A stretch of 41,864 nucleotides of DNA from Candidatus Cloacimonadota bacterium (GTDB lineage Bacteria > Cloacimonadota > Cloacimonadia > Cloacimonadales > Cloacimonadaceae): NCBI GenBank assembly GCA_029565535.1, contig JAKQNZ010000095.1, positions 1 through 41,864 of the forward strand, given 5' to 3'. This document shows positions 17,852 through 26,819 of this stretch, one piece after another; position 1 is the stretch's first letter; every line of letters begins with the position of its first letter. Below the pieces are notes generated by a model, which was not told the DNA's origin, searched no databases, and worked only from the letters and a program-made list of their open reading frames with translations. The position numbers were made by a program, and so were the translations under genes.

Positions 17852-17898
17852 TCCCATCACAAACGAGTCCGGAGCTTAAGCGAAAGACTACACAAAGC

Positions 17899-18354
17899 CT
17901 ATTTTCCCCATCGCATTTGCCTTAGGGCTTCGAACATCACAACTGCCACCGAATTTGCCAGATTCAGACTGCGGATGTTTTCGCTCATGGGGATGCGGAT
18001 ACCTTGCAGCGGATATTGTTGCAACAGGCTTTCCGGCAAACCGCGGGATTCTGGACCAAACACAAACACATCTCCATCCCGATACCTTTGATCCCAATAG
18101 CAGGTTTTCACCTTGGTGCTGGCCAGAAAGATTCTCTCCGGATTGAAGGCAGTGTAGATTTCATCGAGATCCTCGTGTACATGCAGCTTCAAGTGCGGCC
18201 AGTAATCTAATCCGGCTCGTTTTACCGCTATGTCGTCCAAACGGAAGCGCAGGGGCTTGATAAGGTGCAGAGCGCAGTCAGCGCCTACGCAAAGGCGGCC
18301 TATATTGCCGGTATTCTGGGGGATTTCGGGCTCAAAGAGAACAATATGCAGCAC
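17899..18354 (-). CDS. trmL: tRNA (cytidine(34)-2'-O)-methyltransferase
   Basis: SPOUT-class enzyme that 2'-O-methylates the wobble base of tRNA-Leu isoacceptors using S-adenosylmethionine. The 151-residue protein opens LHIVLFEPEIPQNTGNIGRLC, nearly the E. coli TrmL opening, followed by RAGLDYW. The knotted cofactor site is FGPESRGLPESLL and IRIPMSENIRSLNLANSVAVVMFEA. The start is GTG at 18354 with GAGGG about eight bases upstream. It is transcribed alone, convergent with the + strand operon. Confidence 0.94.
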   Translation of the reverse strand: MLHIVLFEPEIPQNTGNIGRLCVGADCALHLIKPLRFRLDDIAVKRAGLDYWPHLKLHVHEDLDEIYTAFNPERIFLASTKVKTCYWDQRYRDGDVFVFGPESRGLPESLLQQYPLQGIRIPMSENIRSLNLANSVAVVMFEALRQMRWGK

Positions 18355-18417
18355 GAGCGTTCCCTCAAGCCCTATCAGGGATTGATACTAATGGGCTTAA
18401 GCTTTTCCCCTCTATAT

Positions 18418-18510
18418 CATGTCCTATGTTTATTGGATGGGTAGAGGATGGGCAAAGGATGAGATCGGGGGTTAACAGCACTAATTGCATATATCGTATG
18501 GGATTAGCTT
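18418..18510. repeat. GGATGGGTA-type dispersed intergenic repeat, copy 2
   Basis: Bases 18431-18466 resemble 1066-1101 (TATTGGATGGGTA, then GGATGGG, then AGG). The end ATGGGATTAGCTT (18498-18510) is identical to 27396-27408. The block sits in the 195-base spacer between the trmL start and the end of the ThiB-like gene. A five-base hairpin CTCAT/ATGAG follows near 18520. Confidence 0.55.
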
Positions 18511-18549
18511 ACTTTCTCATTTATTATGAGAATTATTCTAGGTTTTTCC

Positions 18550-19599
18550 CTAAGAAATCTGGAATCCAAACAGCCGGTCCCAAAAATCCAGCCAGGTGTT
18601 CAGTTGTTCACTTATTACCCCAAGGGGAAGCTTGTCATTCACACTATAGCTGGAAAAGGGGATAGCCGAAAAGTGCATGGGAAGCAGGGTCTTGCGGTTA
18701 GCGGGAAACATCCCGAGCTTGTATACTATCATTTTTTGGGTGTTCTCATTCAAGAAATGGCGAAGGAATTTCTCGGCCAGGACAGATTTCTGGCTTCCCC
18801 GGTGAATTCCCAGGCTTTCGATGTATTGATAGCTGCCTTCTTTCATCATTGTAACAGCGAACTTCTGGTTTTGGGGATCGAGTTCCTCCAAATGAGCGGG
18901 TATGGTATTCAGGCTTAGCAGCAGGTTGCATTCGCCTTTGGTGAGCGCTGCCAGGGCTTCATTGCGGTCCGGATAACTCTTGTAGATGTTTTTGCGCAGG
19001 CTTTTCCAAAGATGTTCATAACCTTCTGTACCAAAGAGCCCTAAGCTCCAGAAAAGGGTGGCGCGGCCAACTCCAGACTCATGAGGATCGCAGATTGCCA
19101 TTTGAGCCAAATATCTGGCGTTTTGAAGCTCACCGAAGCTTTGAGGCGCAGCGGGGATGCTCCGGGTGTTGTAAATAATCCCCAAATTGCTGTAAGCATA
19201 GGGGATCAGCCGGTATTGGGGATCAAAAATTATCTCCTGGGTCAGTTGGTCTTTATTCAGCTCCGTGGGCGCCACGAAATAGTCAGCCAGGGAATCTGAT
19301 ATGGCAAAGGCATTATCCACTCCAATGGCCAGATCGAATTTGCCGTAGTTTTCCTTAGCGCGTATCGCCTTGCTTAGCTCAGCCGAATTCCTGAAAAGCA
19401 CCAGCTCAAGCCTGCATTCGTTCTTACTGGCGAAATCAGGAACAGTGGAGGCTTCCAAGCCTGACTTCCTGAAGGTGTCTGTGCAGTAAACGGTTAGAAA
19501 CTGCTTTGCTTGTGCGTTTGGCTTGGTAGGTTTCTGCCTTTTCTGGCAAGCAGGAAGACAAAGTGAGAGTATGGCAACCAGGATAATCAACTTTCTCAC
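18550..19599 (-). CDS. ThiB-like ABC-transporter substrate-binding lipoprotein
   Basis: The frame is open further upstream, but GTG at 19599 is the sensible start: it lies two bases after the stop of the preceding gene, has GGAG nearby, and gives a lipoprotein signal with lipobox LPAC (C18). The 349-residue product aligns by eye with E. coli thiamine-binding ThiB: LTVYCTDTF, KFDLAIGVDN, LIPYAYSNLGIIYN, DPHESGVGRATLFW, ALTKGECNLLLSLNTIPAH and EGSYQYIE have direct counterparts. It would bind thiamine or a related solute outside the inner membrane. No thiP/thiQ genes are nearby; the upstream neighbour is an MlaE-like permease. Confidence 0.8.
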   Translation of the reverse strand: MRKLIILVAILSLCLPACQKRQKPTKPNAQAKQFLTVYCTDTFRKSGLEASTVPDFASKNECRLELVLFRNSAELSKAIRAKENYGKFDLAIGVDNAFAISDSLADYFVAPTELNKDQLTQEIIFDPQYRLIPYAYSNLGIIYNTRSIPAAPQSFGELQNARYLAQMAICDPHESGVGRATLFWSLGLFGTEGYEHLWKSLRKNIYKSYPDRNEALAALTKGECNLLLSLNTIPAHLEELDPQNQKFAVTMMKEGSYQYIESLGIHRGSQKSVLAEKFLRHFLNENTQKMIVYKLGMFPANRKTLLPMHFSAIPFSSYSVNDKLPLGVISEQLNTWLDFWDRLFGFQIS

Positions 19600-19601
19600 A
19601 A

Positions 19602-20351
19602 TCAGATAGCTCCGAATAAAAACCATGCCACGATGAAATCCATCACCAGGATGGCGACAGCAGAATAGACCACTGTCTGGGTGGTAGCCCGGCCAACGCC
19701 TTCCGCTCCGCCAAAACAGCGATCGCCGTGAAAACAGGCAAAACTTGTGATTATGAATCCAAAGACCAGAGATTTTGCCAATCCGCCCCACAGATCACTG
19801 GCTTCAAAGTAGCTGCGCATGTTGTTAAAAAAAGTATAGTAATGAATCCCATAACGGAGCCAGGAAAAATACCAGGCTGTAACAATGCCGATCAGATTGG
19901 CAAAAACGGTGATCAGTGGAAAAGCGATGATCCCCGCTAGCAGTCTGGGAAGATACAGAAATTCATGGGGATTTATGTTCATGCTGACGAGTGCGTCGAT
20001 CTGCTCGCTAACCCTCATGGTGCCTATTTCCGCCGCGATTGAAGCTCCCACTTTTCCGGTGAGCACCAAAGCCGTGAGCACAGGTGCAAGCTCGATCAGG
20101 GTTGATTTGCCGATCAGAACGCTGAGAAGGTGCAAGGGAATGTAGCCTTTTGATTGATAAACTGCTTGTAAGGCAGTTACCAATCCCGTGAAAGCAGCGG
20201 TCAGACAGATCAGAAACAGGGAATCATAGCCGATACGCTTGAATTGAATCAGAAACTCCTGATGCCGTTTGGGGATGGAAGCTACACAGGACAGGCTTTT
20301 ACCGATGAAGATGGTGTATTCGCCTATGCCGGCGAAAATGCTACTGATCAT
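19602..20351 (-). CDS. mlaE: MlaE-family ABC transporter permease
   Basis: Inner-membrane permease of the Mla/TTG2/Mce type, which moves phospholipids or other lipids between the membranes. The 249-residue protein has five to six hydrophobic segments. Diagnostic sequences are ELAPVLTALVLTGKVGASIAAEIGTMRVSEQIDAL and, at the end, GGAEGVGRATTQTVV. It overlaps dnaB by 11 bases and is followed after two bases by the ThiB-like lipoprotein gene. The ATPase (MlaF) and MCE-domain protein (MlaD) that normally accompany it are absent from this window. Confidence 0.9.
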   Translation of the reverse strand: MISSIFAGIGEYTIFIGKSLSCVASIPKRHQEFLIQFKRIGYDSLFLICLTAAFTGLVTALQAVYQSKGYIPLHLLSVLIGKSTLIELAPVLTALVLTGKVGASIAAEIGTMRVSEQIDALVSMNINPHEFLYLPRLLAGIIAFPLITVFANLIGIVTAWYFSWLRYGIHYYTFFNNMRSYFEASDLWGGLAKSLVFGFIITSFACFHGDRCFGGAEGVGRATTQTVVYSAVAILVMDFIVAWFLFGAI

Positions 20352-21717
20352 GCAAGGTGTCGAGCGAACGGAAAAGCGTGAATTCCTTGTCGAAGCCCAA
20401 ATCTACGTTTCCTGTGGAGCCATGGCGGTTTTTGCTGATGATGATTTCGGCTATGCCAGGTTTTTCGGTTTTGTCGGGGAAGTAATATTCATCGCGATAG
20501 ATAAACATCACCAGGTCAGCATCCTGTTCTATGGCGCCCGATTCACGCAGGTCAGCCAGTTTGGGACGTTTGTCTTCCCTGGTTTCTGCAGCCCGGTTTA
20601 GCTGGGAAAGTGCAACAACGGGGATCTTCATGTCCTTGGCCAGGATTTTTAGGGCTCGCGAGATCTCGGAGATTTCCTGCTGGCGGTTATCCTTCTCTCT
20701 GGGAATGGTCATCAACTGCAGATAGTCGATCAGGATTAGATCAAGGCCACCAACTTCGGCTGCTAAACGCCTGGTTTTTGCCCTGATATCCAAAGGTGTA
20801 TTTGTTCCGGATTCATCAATGTAGATATGTTTGCTGGAGAGCACTTCCGAGGCCTGCATGATGCGGATAAGCTTTTCTTCGTTCATACCATAGCCCTTTA
20901 GCATACTTTCCATATTAACTTCCGAGGCAGAACTGAACATTCGCATTATCACTTCGTCGGCCGCCATTTCCATGGTAAAAATGGCAACCCTCTTGTTCAG
21001 ATTCACGGCCACGTGGGATGCTATGTTTAACGCCAGAGAGGTTTTTCCCATAGCCGGACGAGCTGCAATGATGATGAACTGGCCTGGCCTGAAGCCGCCA
21101 GTAAGCCTGTCCAGATTGTGGAAACCAGTGCTGATACCAACCACCGGAAGCTTGGTGGAAGCGATCTGGTCTATCGTGCCCAGGACTTCTGTGCTGATCT
21201 GGTCAAACTTCACAAAGCCCTGGTGGGTAGGAAGTTCGGCGATAGCAAAGATGGCTTGTTCTGCCTCGTCCACGATTGTCTTTACGGGTTTGGTCGATGT
21301 GTAACAGGATTCGATGATGCCTGTAGAAGCCAGAATCAAATGCCTTAGTAAGGCCTGCTCAGTAACGATGTTCAGGTGATAATCGAAATTAGCGCTGGAA
21401 ACAACGAAATCGGCGATTTCATTGATGTATGGGATGCCGCCAACCTTTTCCAGCAGGTTGTTGCGCTCCAGGCGATTGATCAGGGTAAGAGGATCGATTT
21501 CGATGGATTCGTTGAAGAGCTCTTGCATGGTGCGGTAAATCTGTTTGTGAGCATTGCGATAAAAGAACTCCTCCTTTATTTTTTCGATGCCTTTACTTAC
21601 CACATCGCTGTCGATCAACATGGCGGAAAGGATTGCCGCTTCGGCGTTTATATCAGCCGGTAAACTGCGTTCGCTAAGGTTTTTGTTCAGCTTTTCGCCG
21701 CTGTCCTGCTTGGCCAT
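20341..21717 (-). CDS. dnaB: Replicative DNA helicase
   Basis: Hexameric 5'-3' helicase that unwinds DNA at the replication fork. The N-terminal DnaB domain (about 18-120, LPADINAEAAILSAML) binds primase. The RecA-like domain has Walker A ARPAMGKTS after GFRPGQFIIIA, ATP-binding FTMEMAADEV, Walker B LILIDYLQLM, and the C-terminal SQLNRAAETREDKRPKLADLRESGAIEQDAD. The 458 residues are normal and no intein is present. It is three bases after coaD and overlaps mlaE. Confidence 0.97.
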   Translation of the reverse strand: MAKQDSGEKLNKNLSERSLPADINAEAAILSAMLIDSDVVSKGIEKIKEEFFYRNAHKQIYRTMQELFNESIEIDPLTLINRLERNNLLEKVGGIPYINEIADFVVSSANFDYHLNIVTEQALLRHLILASTGIIESCYTSTKPVKTIVDEAEQAIFAIAELPTHQGFVKFDQISTEVLGTIDQIASTKLPVVGISTGFHNLDRLTGGFRPGQFIIIAARPAMGKTSLALNIASHVAVNLNKRVAIFTMEMAADEVIMRMFSSASEVNMESMLKGYGMNEEKLIRIMQASEVLSSKHIYIDESGTNTPLDIRAKTRRLAAEVGGLDLILIDYLQLMTIPREKDNRQQEISEISRALKILAKDMKIPVVALSQLNRAAETREDKRPKLADLRESGAIEQDADLVMFIYRDEYYFPDKTEKPGIAEIIISKNRHGSTGNVDLGFDKEFTLFRSLDTLHDQ

Positions 21718-21720
21718 CGT

Positions 21721-22200
21721 TTAGCCCGAATACTTGCGCTGCATGGCCTTTGCCACACAGCCTGGAACGAAGTCTTCCAAGGGGCCGTTGAGCTCTGCCA
21801 GTTGGCGGATCATCGAGGAGGACAGATACATGTAGCGAAGATGAGGCACCAAAAAGATGGTTTCAATGTCTGGGTTCAGCTTTTTGTTCGTTAATGCCAG
21901 GGAAAGCTCGTATTCAAAATCCGAAACGGCTCGCATCCCTCTGATCATGAGTTTGCATTTCTGGCTGCGGGCAAAATCCACAAACAGACCATGAAACATC
22001 ATGACCTTCACCTTGGGCAGATGCTCCGTTGCCTGACGGCATAGCTCAAAGCGCTCTTCTAGGGCAAACATGGGATTCTTGCCAGTATAATCTGCCACGG
22101 CCAAAACCACCTCATCGAAGATATCGCTGGCTTTTTCCAGAATGTTCACATGCCCCAGAGTGATGGGATCAAAGGTTCCGGGATAGATCACCTTGGCCAT
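21721..22200 (-). CDS. coaD: Phosphopantetheine adenylyltransferase
   Basis: Fourth step of coenzyme A synthesis, joining ATP and 4'-phosphopantetheine to dephospho-CoA. The 159-residue protein shows YPGTFDPITLGHVNIL (nucleotidyltransferase TxGH motif), LMIRGMRAVSDFEYE and the SSSMIRQLA motif near the C-terminus. Its ATG overlaps the pepP stop by one base, and dnaB starts three bases after it. Confidence 0.97.
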   Translation of the reverse strand: MAKVIYPGTFDPITLGHVNILEKASDIFDEVVLAVADYTGKNPMFALEERFELCRQATEHLPKVKVMMFHGLFVDFARSQKCKLMIRGMRAVSDFEYELSLALTNKKLNPDIETIFLVPHLRYMYLSSSMIRQLAELNGPLEDFVPGCVAKAMQRKYSG

Positions 22201-23432
22201 TATTTCCTCAAGGCAGCCTGACGTATCTCTTCGATATCGTTGATTTCTTTGGGGATGTTTTGACTCAGCACACAGAAGCCAGTTTCCGTTATTAGCACAT
22301 CGTCTTCGATGCGAACTCCCAGCTTTTCTTCGGGGATGTAGATTCCAGGCTCCACGGTTATCACGTTTCCTGGCTCCAGAGTTGCCATGCGACCGCCCAG
22401 ATCATGAGTATCCATGCCAAGGAAGTGACTAACGTTGTGCATATAGTACTTGGTAACGTCGTCGGTGTTTTCGATCAGCCCGATGGCCAGCAAGCCTTCG
22501 GCAAGAAAGGTGGTGGTTGCCTGGTTCAGATCGGCCAGGGTGACACCTGGTTTGATCATTTCGATCACTCGTTTTTGGGCGTCCAGCACTATGCTGTAGA
22601 TCTGCTTCTGTCGTTCGCTGAAAGTTGCTCCCGCTGGGAAACAACGTGTAATATCGGCACTATAATTGTTATATGCGGCTCCAACGTCCATCAGGATTAG
22701 CTCACCGGCTTCGATCCGGCAGTTATTCTTTTCATAATGCAAAGTGGCGGCATTCAAACCGGAAGCCACAATGGGCGCAAATCCCCAGTTCCTTACGCCG
22801 CTGCGCTGCATGCGATAAAAGAGCATGGCTTCCAGTTCGTATTCCATCATGGCTGCAGTAGCGGTTTCAATCACGTCCATGATGCCTTTCCCGGTGATGT
22901 CGATGGCTTTTTGGAGCTGTTGTATTTCCCAACTGTCTTTGATCTTTCTGAGCGGGGCTATCAGGTCGTTTAGTTGCTTTATCTCGATCTGGGGATGCCT
23001 GGTGCGAAGCGGTTCCAGCTTGAACATAGGAAAGGTCATCGGCCTGCTGAGATCGGCAAAACCAAGATTGGCATAAATGGTCTTCATCATTGGACACATC
23101 GCGGAAAGAGTAGGGTAAAACTCATCAAGGTACTTCACGCGCTTGATTCCGCTAATCTCAATTGCTTCCTCAGCGCTAAGCTTCTTACCTTCCCAGACGA
23201 TTCTTTCTGGATCGCTGCGTTCGATAAAGAGCATATCATTAAAACGTCCACCGAATTTCCCGGCTACGTATATCAACTCCGGATAGGCAAGCCCGGTTAG
23301 ATAGAGGAAGTTATTATCCTGGGAAAATTTACTCAGTTTATCCTGGGAATTGCCAAAAACTATTACATTCTCTCCATCTGCAAGCAGATTGGCCAGTTTT
23401 TCACGTCTGCTGCCAGTTACTTCAGGATTCAT
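22200..23432 (-). CDS. pepP: M24B-family Xaa-Pro aminopeptidase
   Basis: Dimetal peptidase that removes N-terminal residues preceding proline. An N-terminal creatinase-like domain (about 1-165, NNFLYLTGLAYPE) is followed by the pita-bread domain. Metal ligands are visible: two Asp in MDVGAAYNNYSADITR, His in HFLGMDTHDLG, and Glu in ITVEPGIYIP and RIEDDVLI. The 410-residue length fits E. coli PepP. Its AGGAGG ribosome site overlaps the clpX stop codon, showing tight coupling within the clp cluster. Confidence 0.93.
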   Translation of the reverse strand: MNPEVTGSRREKLANLLADGENVIVFGNSQDKLSKFSQDNNFLYLTGLAYPELIYVAGKFGGRFNDMLFIERSDPERIVWEGKKLSAEEAIEISGIKRVKYLDEFYPTLSAMCPMMKTIYANLGFADLSRPMTFPMFKLEPLRTRHPQIEIKQLNDLIAPLRKIKDSWEIQQLQKAIDITGKGIMDVIETATAAMMEYELEAMLFYRMQRSGVRNWGFAPIVASGLNAATLHYEKNNCRIEAGELILMDVGAAYNNYSADITRCFPAGATFSERQKQIYSIVLDAQKRVIEMIKPGVTLADLNQATTTFLAEGLLAIGLIENTDDVTKYYMHNVSHFLGMDTHDLGGRMATLEPGNVITVEPGIYIPEEKLGVRIEDDVLITETGFCVLSQNIPKEINDIEEIRQAALRK

Positions 23433-23441
23433 TATTTCCTC

Positions 23442-24689
23442 CTATTGTTCGTTTGCGGCTTTATTGTTGTTTTTCAGTTGTTTATGCAAGGTGAAAACGG
23501 GTTCGCCATTCGTATTTACTACTTCAGGGGTAATCAGGCAACCTGCGATATCGCTTCTATCTGGAATATCGAACATGATTTTAAGCATGAATTTTTCCAT
23601 GATGCTTCTCAGGCCGCGGGCTCCAGTTTTTTGCGTGATGGCGATTCTGGCGATTTCTTTCAGGGCATCTTCCTCGAATTGCAGGTCTACTCCATCCATC
23701 TCAAAGAATTTTTGATACTGCTTGCAGATTGCGTTTTTAGGCTTTACCAGAATGTCGATCAGGGCTTCTTCGGTGAGCTCGTGCAGAGTGCAGATCACAG
23801 GCATACGGCCAATGAGTTCTGGGATCAGGCCGTACTTCAGGAGGTCGTGGGGGCTGGTATTGTCAAAGATGGTGGCATCTTCGGCTTTTTTACCGAGTTG
23901 CACGTCGAAGCCGATAGCTTTCTTGTCCATGCGTTCTTTAATGATTTTTTCCAGGCCAAAGAAAGCTCCGCCCGCGATAAACAGGATATTCTTGGTGTCG
24001 ATTTCGATAAATTCCTGCTGGGGATGTTTGCGACCGCCTTTGGGGGGTACGTTTACCTTTGTCCCTTCTAAAATCTTCAGTAGAGCTTGTTGAACGCCTT
24101 CGCCGCTAACGTCGCGGGTTATGGAGGGGGTTTCGCTCTTGCGGCTTATTTTGTCTATCTCGTCTATATAAACGATGCCTCTTTCAGCTTTTGCAACATC
24201 ATAATTTGCGTTCTGGATCAGGCGCACCAGGATGTTTTCCACATCTTCGCCGACATAGCCTGCTTCTGTAAGGGTTGTGGCGTCTGAAATGGCGAAGGGA
24301 ACTTGCAGAAAACGTGCCAGTGTTTGGGCGATGAGGGTTTTTCCGCTTCCAGTTGGCCCGATCATCATGATATTGCTTTTTTCCAGGTCCACGTCGTCGC
24401 CGTGTTTTTGCTTGAAAATACGCTTGTAATGGTTGTACACTGCCACGGAGATTATCTCCTTGGCCTTGTCCTGACCAATCACATATTGGTCGAGGTAGCT
24501 CTTTATCTGGCTGGGCAGGGGCATCTTGAATTCTTCAGGAACATGCTCGTCTTTGTTTGAATCGATGATGGTATGACACATCACGATACACTCATCGCAA
24601 ATATTTCCGGCGATACCTCTGATCAGGTTTTTTACTTCATTCTCGGCTCTCCCGCAGAAGGAGCAGCTTAAACTTCTGTATTTATCCAA
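23442..24689 (-). CDS. clpX: ClpX, ATPase subunit of the Clp protease
   Basis: AAA+ unfoldase that feeds substrates to ClpP. The N-terminal zinc-binding domain has C9, C12, C31 and C34. Walker A GPTGSGKT is at 111-118, Walker B is [10 protein letters not shown], and the pore and sensor motifs follow ([30 protein letters not shown]-like IPELIGRMP). 415 residues, as usual. The start is TTG at 24689 with GGAGG six bases upstream; the next in-frame ATG would be far inside the zinc domain. Confidence 0.97.
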   Translation of the reverse strand: MDKYRSLSCSFCGRAENEVKNLIRGIAGNICDECIVMCHTIIDSNKDEHVPEEFKMPLPSQIKSYLDQYVIGQDKAKEIISVAVYNHYKRIFKQKHGDDVDLEKSNIMMIGPTGSGKTLIAQTLARFLQVPFAISDATTLTEAGYVGEDVENILVRLIQNANYDVAKAERGIVYIDEIDKISRKSETPSITRDVSGEGVQQALLKILEGTKVNVPPKGGRKHPQQEFIEIDTKNILFIAGGAFFGLEKIIKERMDKKAIGFDVQLGKKAEDATIFDNTSPHDLLKYGLIPELIGRMPVICTLHELTEEALIDILVKPKNAICKQYQKFFEMDGVDLQFEEDALKEIARIAITQKTGARGLRSIMEKFMLKIMFDIPDRSDIAGCLITPEVVNTNGEPVFTLHKQLKNNNKAANEQ

Positions 24690-24725
24690 GGGTTCCTCCC
24701 ATGTGCTTGGGTTAAGGGAAAAGAC

Positions 24726-24741
24726 TGACCAAAAACGGTCA
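24726..24741 (-). terminator. Weak stem-loop between clpP and clpX
   Basis: Read on the - strand, TGACC pairs with GGTCA around a GTTTTT loop and is followed by GTCTTTT. It might attenuate transcription between clpP and clpX, but the stem has only five pairs. Confidence 0.3.
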
Positions 24742-24743
24742 AG

Positions 24744-25328
24744 CTATTTCCGCATTGAGATCACTTCGTCGATTATTCCATATTCCAAAGCTTCGGCAGC
24801 GCTCATAAAGTAATTCCGGTCGGTATCTTCCAAAATCTGGGGGATGCTTTTTCCGGTGTGTTTATGCAAAATTTCGTTCATTCTTTCACGCAGGTAGAGG
24901 ATTTCTTGGGCTTGAATCTGGATATCCACGGCCTGACCCTGAGCGCCGCCCAAAGGTTGATGGATCATGATTCTGCTGTTTGGCAGAGCGGTTCTCTTGC
25001 CTTTTTCACCAGCTGCCAATAACAAGGCGGCCATGCTGGCGGCCTGGCCTATACAGATAGTACTTACTTTGGGTTTTATATATTGCATGGTGTCGTAGAT
25101 CGCCAGTCCGGAAGAGATTATCCCGCCGGGACTATTGATATACATATAGATGTCTCTTTCGGGGTCTTCGCCTTCCAGATGCAGAAGTTGGGCGACCACA
25201 GTATTGGCAAGGTTATCCTCGATCGGACCGCCCAAAAACACGATCCTGTCTTTTAATAGGCGTGAATAGATGTCGTAGGCGCGTTCGCTGCGGCCCACCT
25301 GCTCGATTACGATCGGCATGTAATTCAT
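24744..25328 (-). CDS. clpP: ClpP, proteolytic subunit of the Clp protease
   Basis: Tetradecameric serine protease chamber. 194 residues with the catalytic Ser98 in GQAASMA, His123 in MIHQPLGG and the acidic residue within LEDTDRNYF; the chamber strand INSPGG is at 65-69. The ATG at 25328 is preceded by GGAGG that lies within the last codons of tig. ClpX follows 54 bases downstream on the same strand. Confidence 0.97.
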   Translation of the reverse strand: MNYMPIVIEQVGRSERAYDIYSRLLKDRIVFLGGPIEDNLANTVVAQLLHLEGEDPERDIYMYINSPGGIISSGLAIYDTMQYIKPKVSTICIGQAASMAALLLAAGEKGKRTALPNSRIMIHQPLGGAQGQAVDIQIQAQEILYLRERMNEILHKHTGKSIPQILEDTDRNYFMSAAEALEYGIIDEVISMRK

Positions 25329-25334
25329 CTTTTT

Positions 25335-26630
25335 TTATTCCTCCGTAGCTTCGCTGGTTTCGGCTTCCGGGATTTCAGCTTCTTCTGTGTTTTCTTCCAA
25401 AATGGTGAATTCACAGGTTTTGGCTATGTTTCTCAGGATAAAGTAGTTGGTGATCCCCATACGATAGCTGGGTTGATCAAGCTCATCTTTATATTTTTCT
25501 TTATAGGCTTCCGCGCTCATATCTTCCAGGATGGCTTCGTGAATCATGTATTCCTCCACCATCTCATCGCTGAGCTCGAGCGGTATGGCCTTGCGAAGGT
25601 TGTTCATGATATACATGCTTACCATTTCCTGGGCTATCTGCATGCGGTATTGATATACCAGGTATTGTTTGTAAGCTGGATTATTCAGCTTTTCAGCTTC
25701 CTGATCGGCTAGGTACTCGATGGTTTTGTGGGGAAGATCGAAGTTATTGTCCACATACAGCTTGCTGATGATGCTGAAGTTGTCGATATTGATATTCACG
25801 TGTTCATTCTTCAGTTTCATATCTTCGCCGATTTTAGCTTTCATCTGTTCCAGGCTGTCAAATTCCATATCCTTGGCAAATTCATCATCCAATTCTGGGT
25901 ATTCCATACGGGTTATACTGTTTACCATAAGCTTCACGCCATATTCAAAGTCATTCTCCAAGGGGAGTGCGGAATCCTTGGTGGCCAGTTTGATGGCTCG
26001 GCCTGGAATTTTGGTTTCCAGTTGGTCTCCAGTTTTTGCGCCTACCAAGGCCTCCAGAGAGCGGTTGTTCACGCCATCTCCGGCAAAAAGCATGCCTGTT
26101 CGGGTAAACTGCTCGCTGCCATGCTGAAAAGTGAATTCAAGGGATACGTAATCGTCTTTGGCGGCGGTTTCAACGTCGATCATGCGACCATTTTCCTGAC
26201 GCAGTTGTTCCAGATACTTTACAACTTCGTCTTCCAGAAGCTGAGGTTTATGAGGAACCGTAAGGCCTTCCAGTTGTTTAAATTCCAGTTCGGGTTCGTG
26301 TTCTAATTCGATCTTCAGGGTCATATCCTGGCCTTTTTCCCAGTTCATTTCCTTTACTTCGGGAAAAAGCAGATAATGCAGATCATGTTCCTTGCCCACT
26401 TCATCGAACACCTCGTCCACATAGTCTTTCATAAAGTATTCTTTGATCTTGTCGGAATGCATGCGCTCCACCATGTTCAGAGGAGCTTTACCCTTGCGGA
26501 ATCCGGGGATCACGATATCCCGGGAAGCCTTGCGAAGATATTTCTCATAGGCTTTGGACACGGTGTCGGTTTCCACTGTAATGTTCAATTCTTTGGTTAC
26601 GGCATTGATCTGATTGATATCTACCTGCAC
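25335..26630 (-). CDS. tig: Trigger factor (ribosome-associated chaperone)
   Basis: Chaperone and peptidyl-prolyl isomerase at the ribosome exit tunnel. The 431-residue protein has the N-terminal ribosome-binding signature GFRKGKAP, a central FKBP-like domain (about 150-240, DDYVSLEFTF...), and a long helical C-terminal domain. The tail is acidic (EENTEEAEIPEAETSEATEE). The start is GTG at 26630 with AGGAG upstream. The tig-clpP-clpX order is widely conserved. A tRNA-Leu gene ends about 31 bases before it. Confidence 0.95.
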   Translation of the reverse strand: MQVDINQINAVTKELNITVETDTVSKAYEKYLRKASRDIVIPGFRKGKAPLNMVERMHSDKIKEYFMKDYVDEVFDEVGKEHDLHYLLFPEVKEMNWEKGQDMTLKIELEHEPELEFKQLEGLTVPHKPQLLEDEVVKYLEQLRQENGRMIDVETAAKDDYVSLEFTFQHGSEQFTRTGMLFAGDGVNNRSLEALVGAKTGDQLETKIPGRAIKLATKDSALPLENDFEYGVKLMVNSITRMEYPELDDEFAKDMEFDSLEQMKAKIGEDMKLKNEHVNINIDNFSIISKLYVDNNFDLPHKTIEYLADQEAEKLNNPAYKQYLVYQYRMQIAQEMVSMYIMNNLRKAIPLELSDEMVEEYMIHEAILEDMSAEAYKEKYKDELDQPSYRMGITNYFILRNIAKTCEFTILEENTEEAEIPEAETSEATEE

Positions 26631-26661
26631 TTTTATCTCCTGTTTGTATATATTATAAAGT

Positions 26662-26746
26662 TGGTGCGAAAGAGGGGACTCGAACCCCTACGAGTTGCCT
26701 CACTGGATCCTAAGTCCAGCGCGTCTGCCAATTCCGCCACTTTCGC
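26662..26746 (-). tRNA. tRNA-Leu (anticodon UAG)
   Basis: Read on the - strand: acceptor arms GCGAAAG and CTTTCGC pair perfectly, D arm GGCGGAATTGGCAGACGCG, anticodon stem CTGGA/TCCAG with loop CTTAGGA giving anticodon UAG, a variable arm (TGAGGCAACTCGT) typical of class II tRNA, and T arm AGGGGTTCGAGTCCCCT. The discriminator A and CCA are encoded (26662-26665). It may be co-transcribed with tig. Confidence 0.96.
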
Positions 26747-26791
26747 ACTATAGATTCAGCATAATTGAGCCATTTTTTTGGAGCTTATGCT

Positions 26792-26800
26792 TCTGTCAAG
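26792..26800 (-). promoter_or_regulatory. CTTGACAGA box upstream of tRNA-Leu and tig
   Basis: The perfect nonamer on the - strand ends about 46 bases before the tRNA. No good -10 lies 16-18 bases downstream; TATGCT lies about 30 bases downstream of TTGACA. It probably drives the tRNA-tig-clp run. Confidence 0.4.
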
Positions 26801-26819
26801 CATTCAGTCTCGCTGGAAG

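Larger units (their letters stand above)
17383..17898. other. Gene-free spacer with palindromic repeat fragments
   Basis: I see no coding frame with a ribosome site here. The stretch holds several short imperfect palindromes of similar style: CCCCTTAGGGG near 17604, a GGGGTG/CACCCC pair around 17610-17655, and ATCCCTATCGGGAT at 17715-17728. A dispersed repeat lies at 17714-17787 and a larger hairpin at 17802-17851. It separates convergent genes, so no promoter is expected. Confidence 0.5.

Noticed and set aside
17590-17860. CRISPR array or IS end suggested by repeated CCC...GGG palindromes
   Set aside because: The units differ from each other, are not regularly spaced, and no cas or transposase gene is present in the window.
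19600-19791. N-terminal extension of the ThiB-like frame into mlaE
   Set aside because: The 64 extra residues are the shadow of mlaE in another frame; the lipoprotein signal starts at the GTG at 19599.
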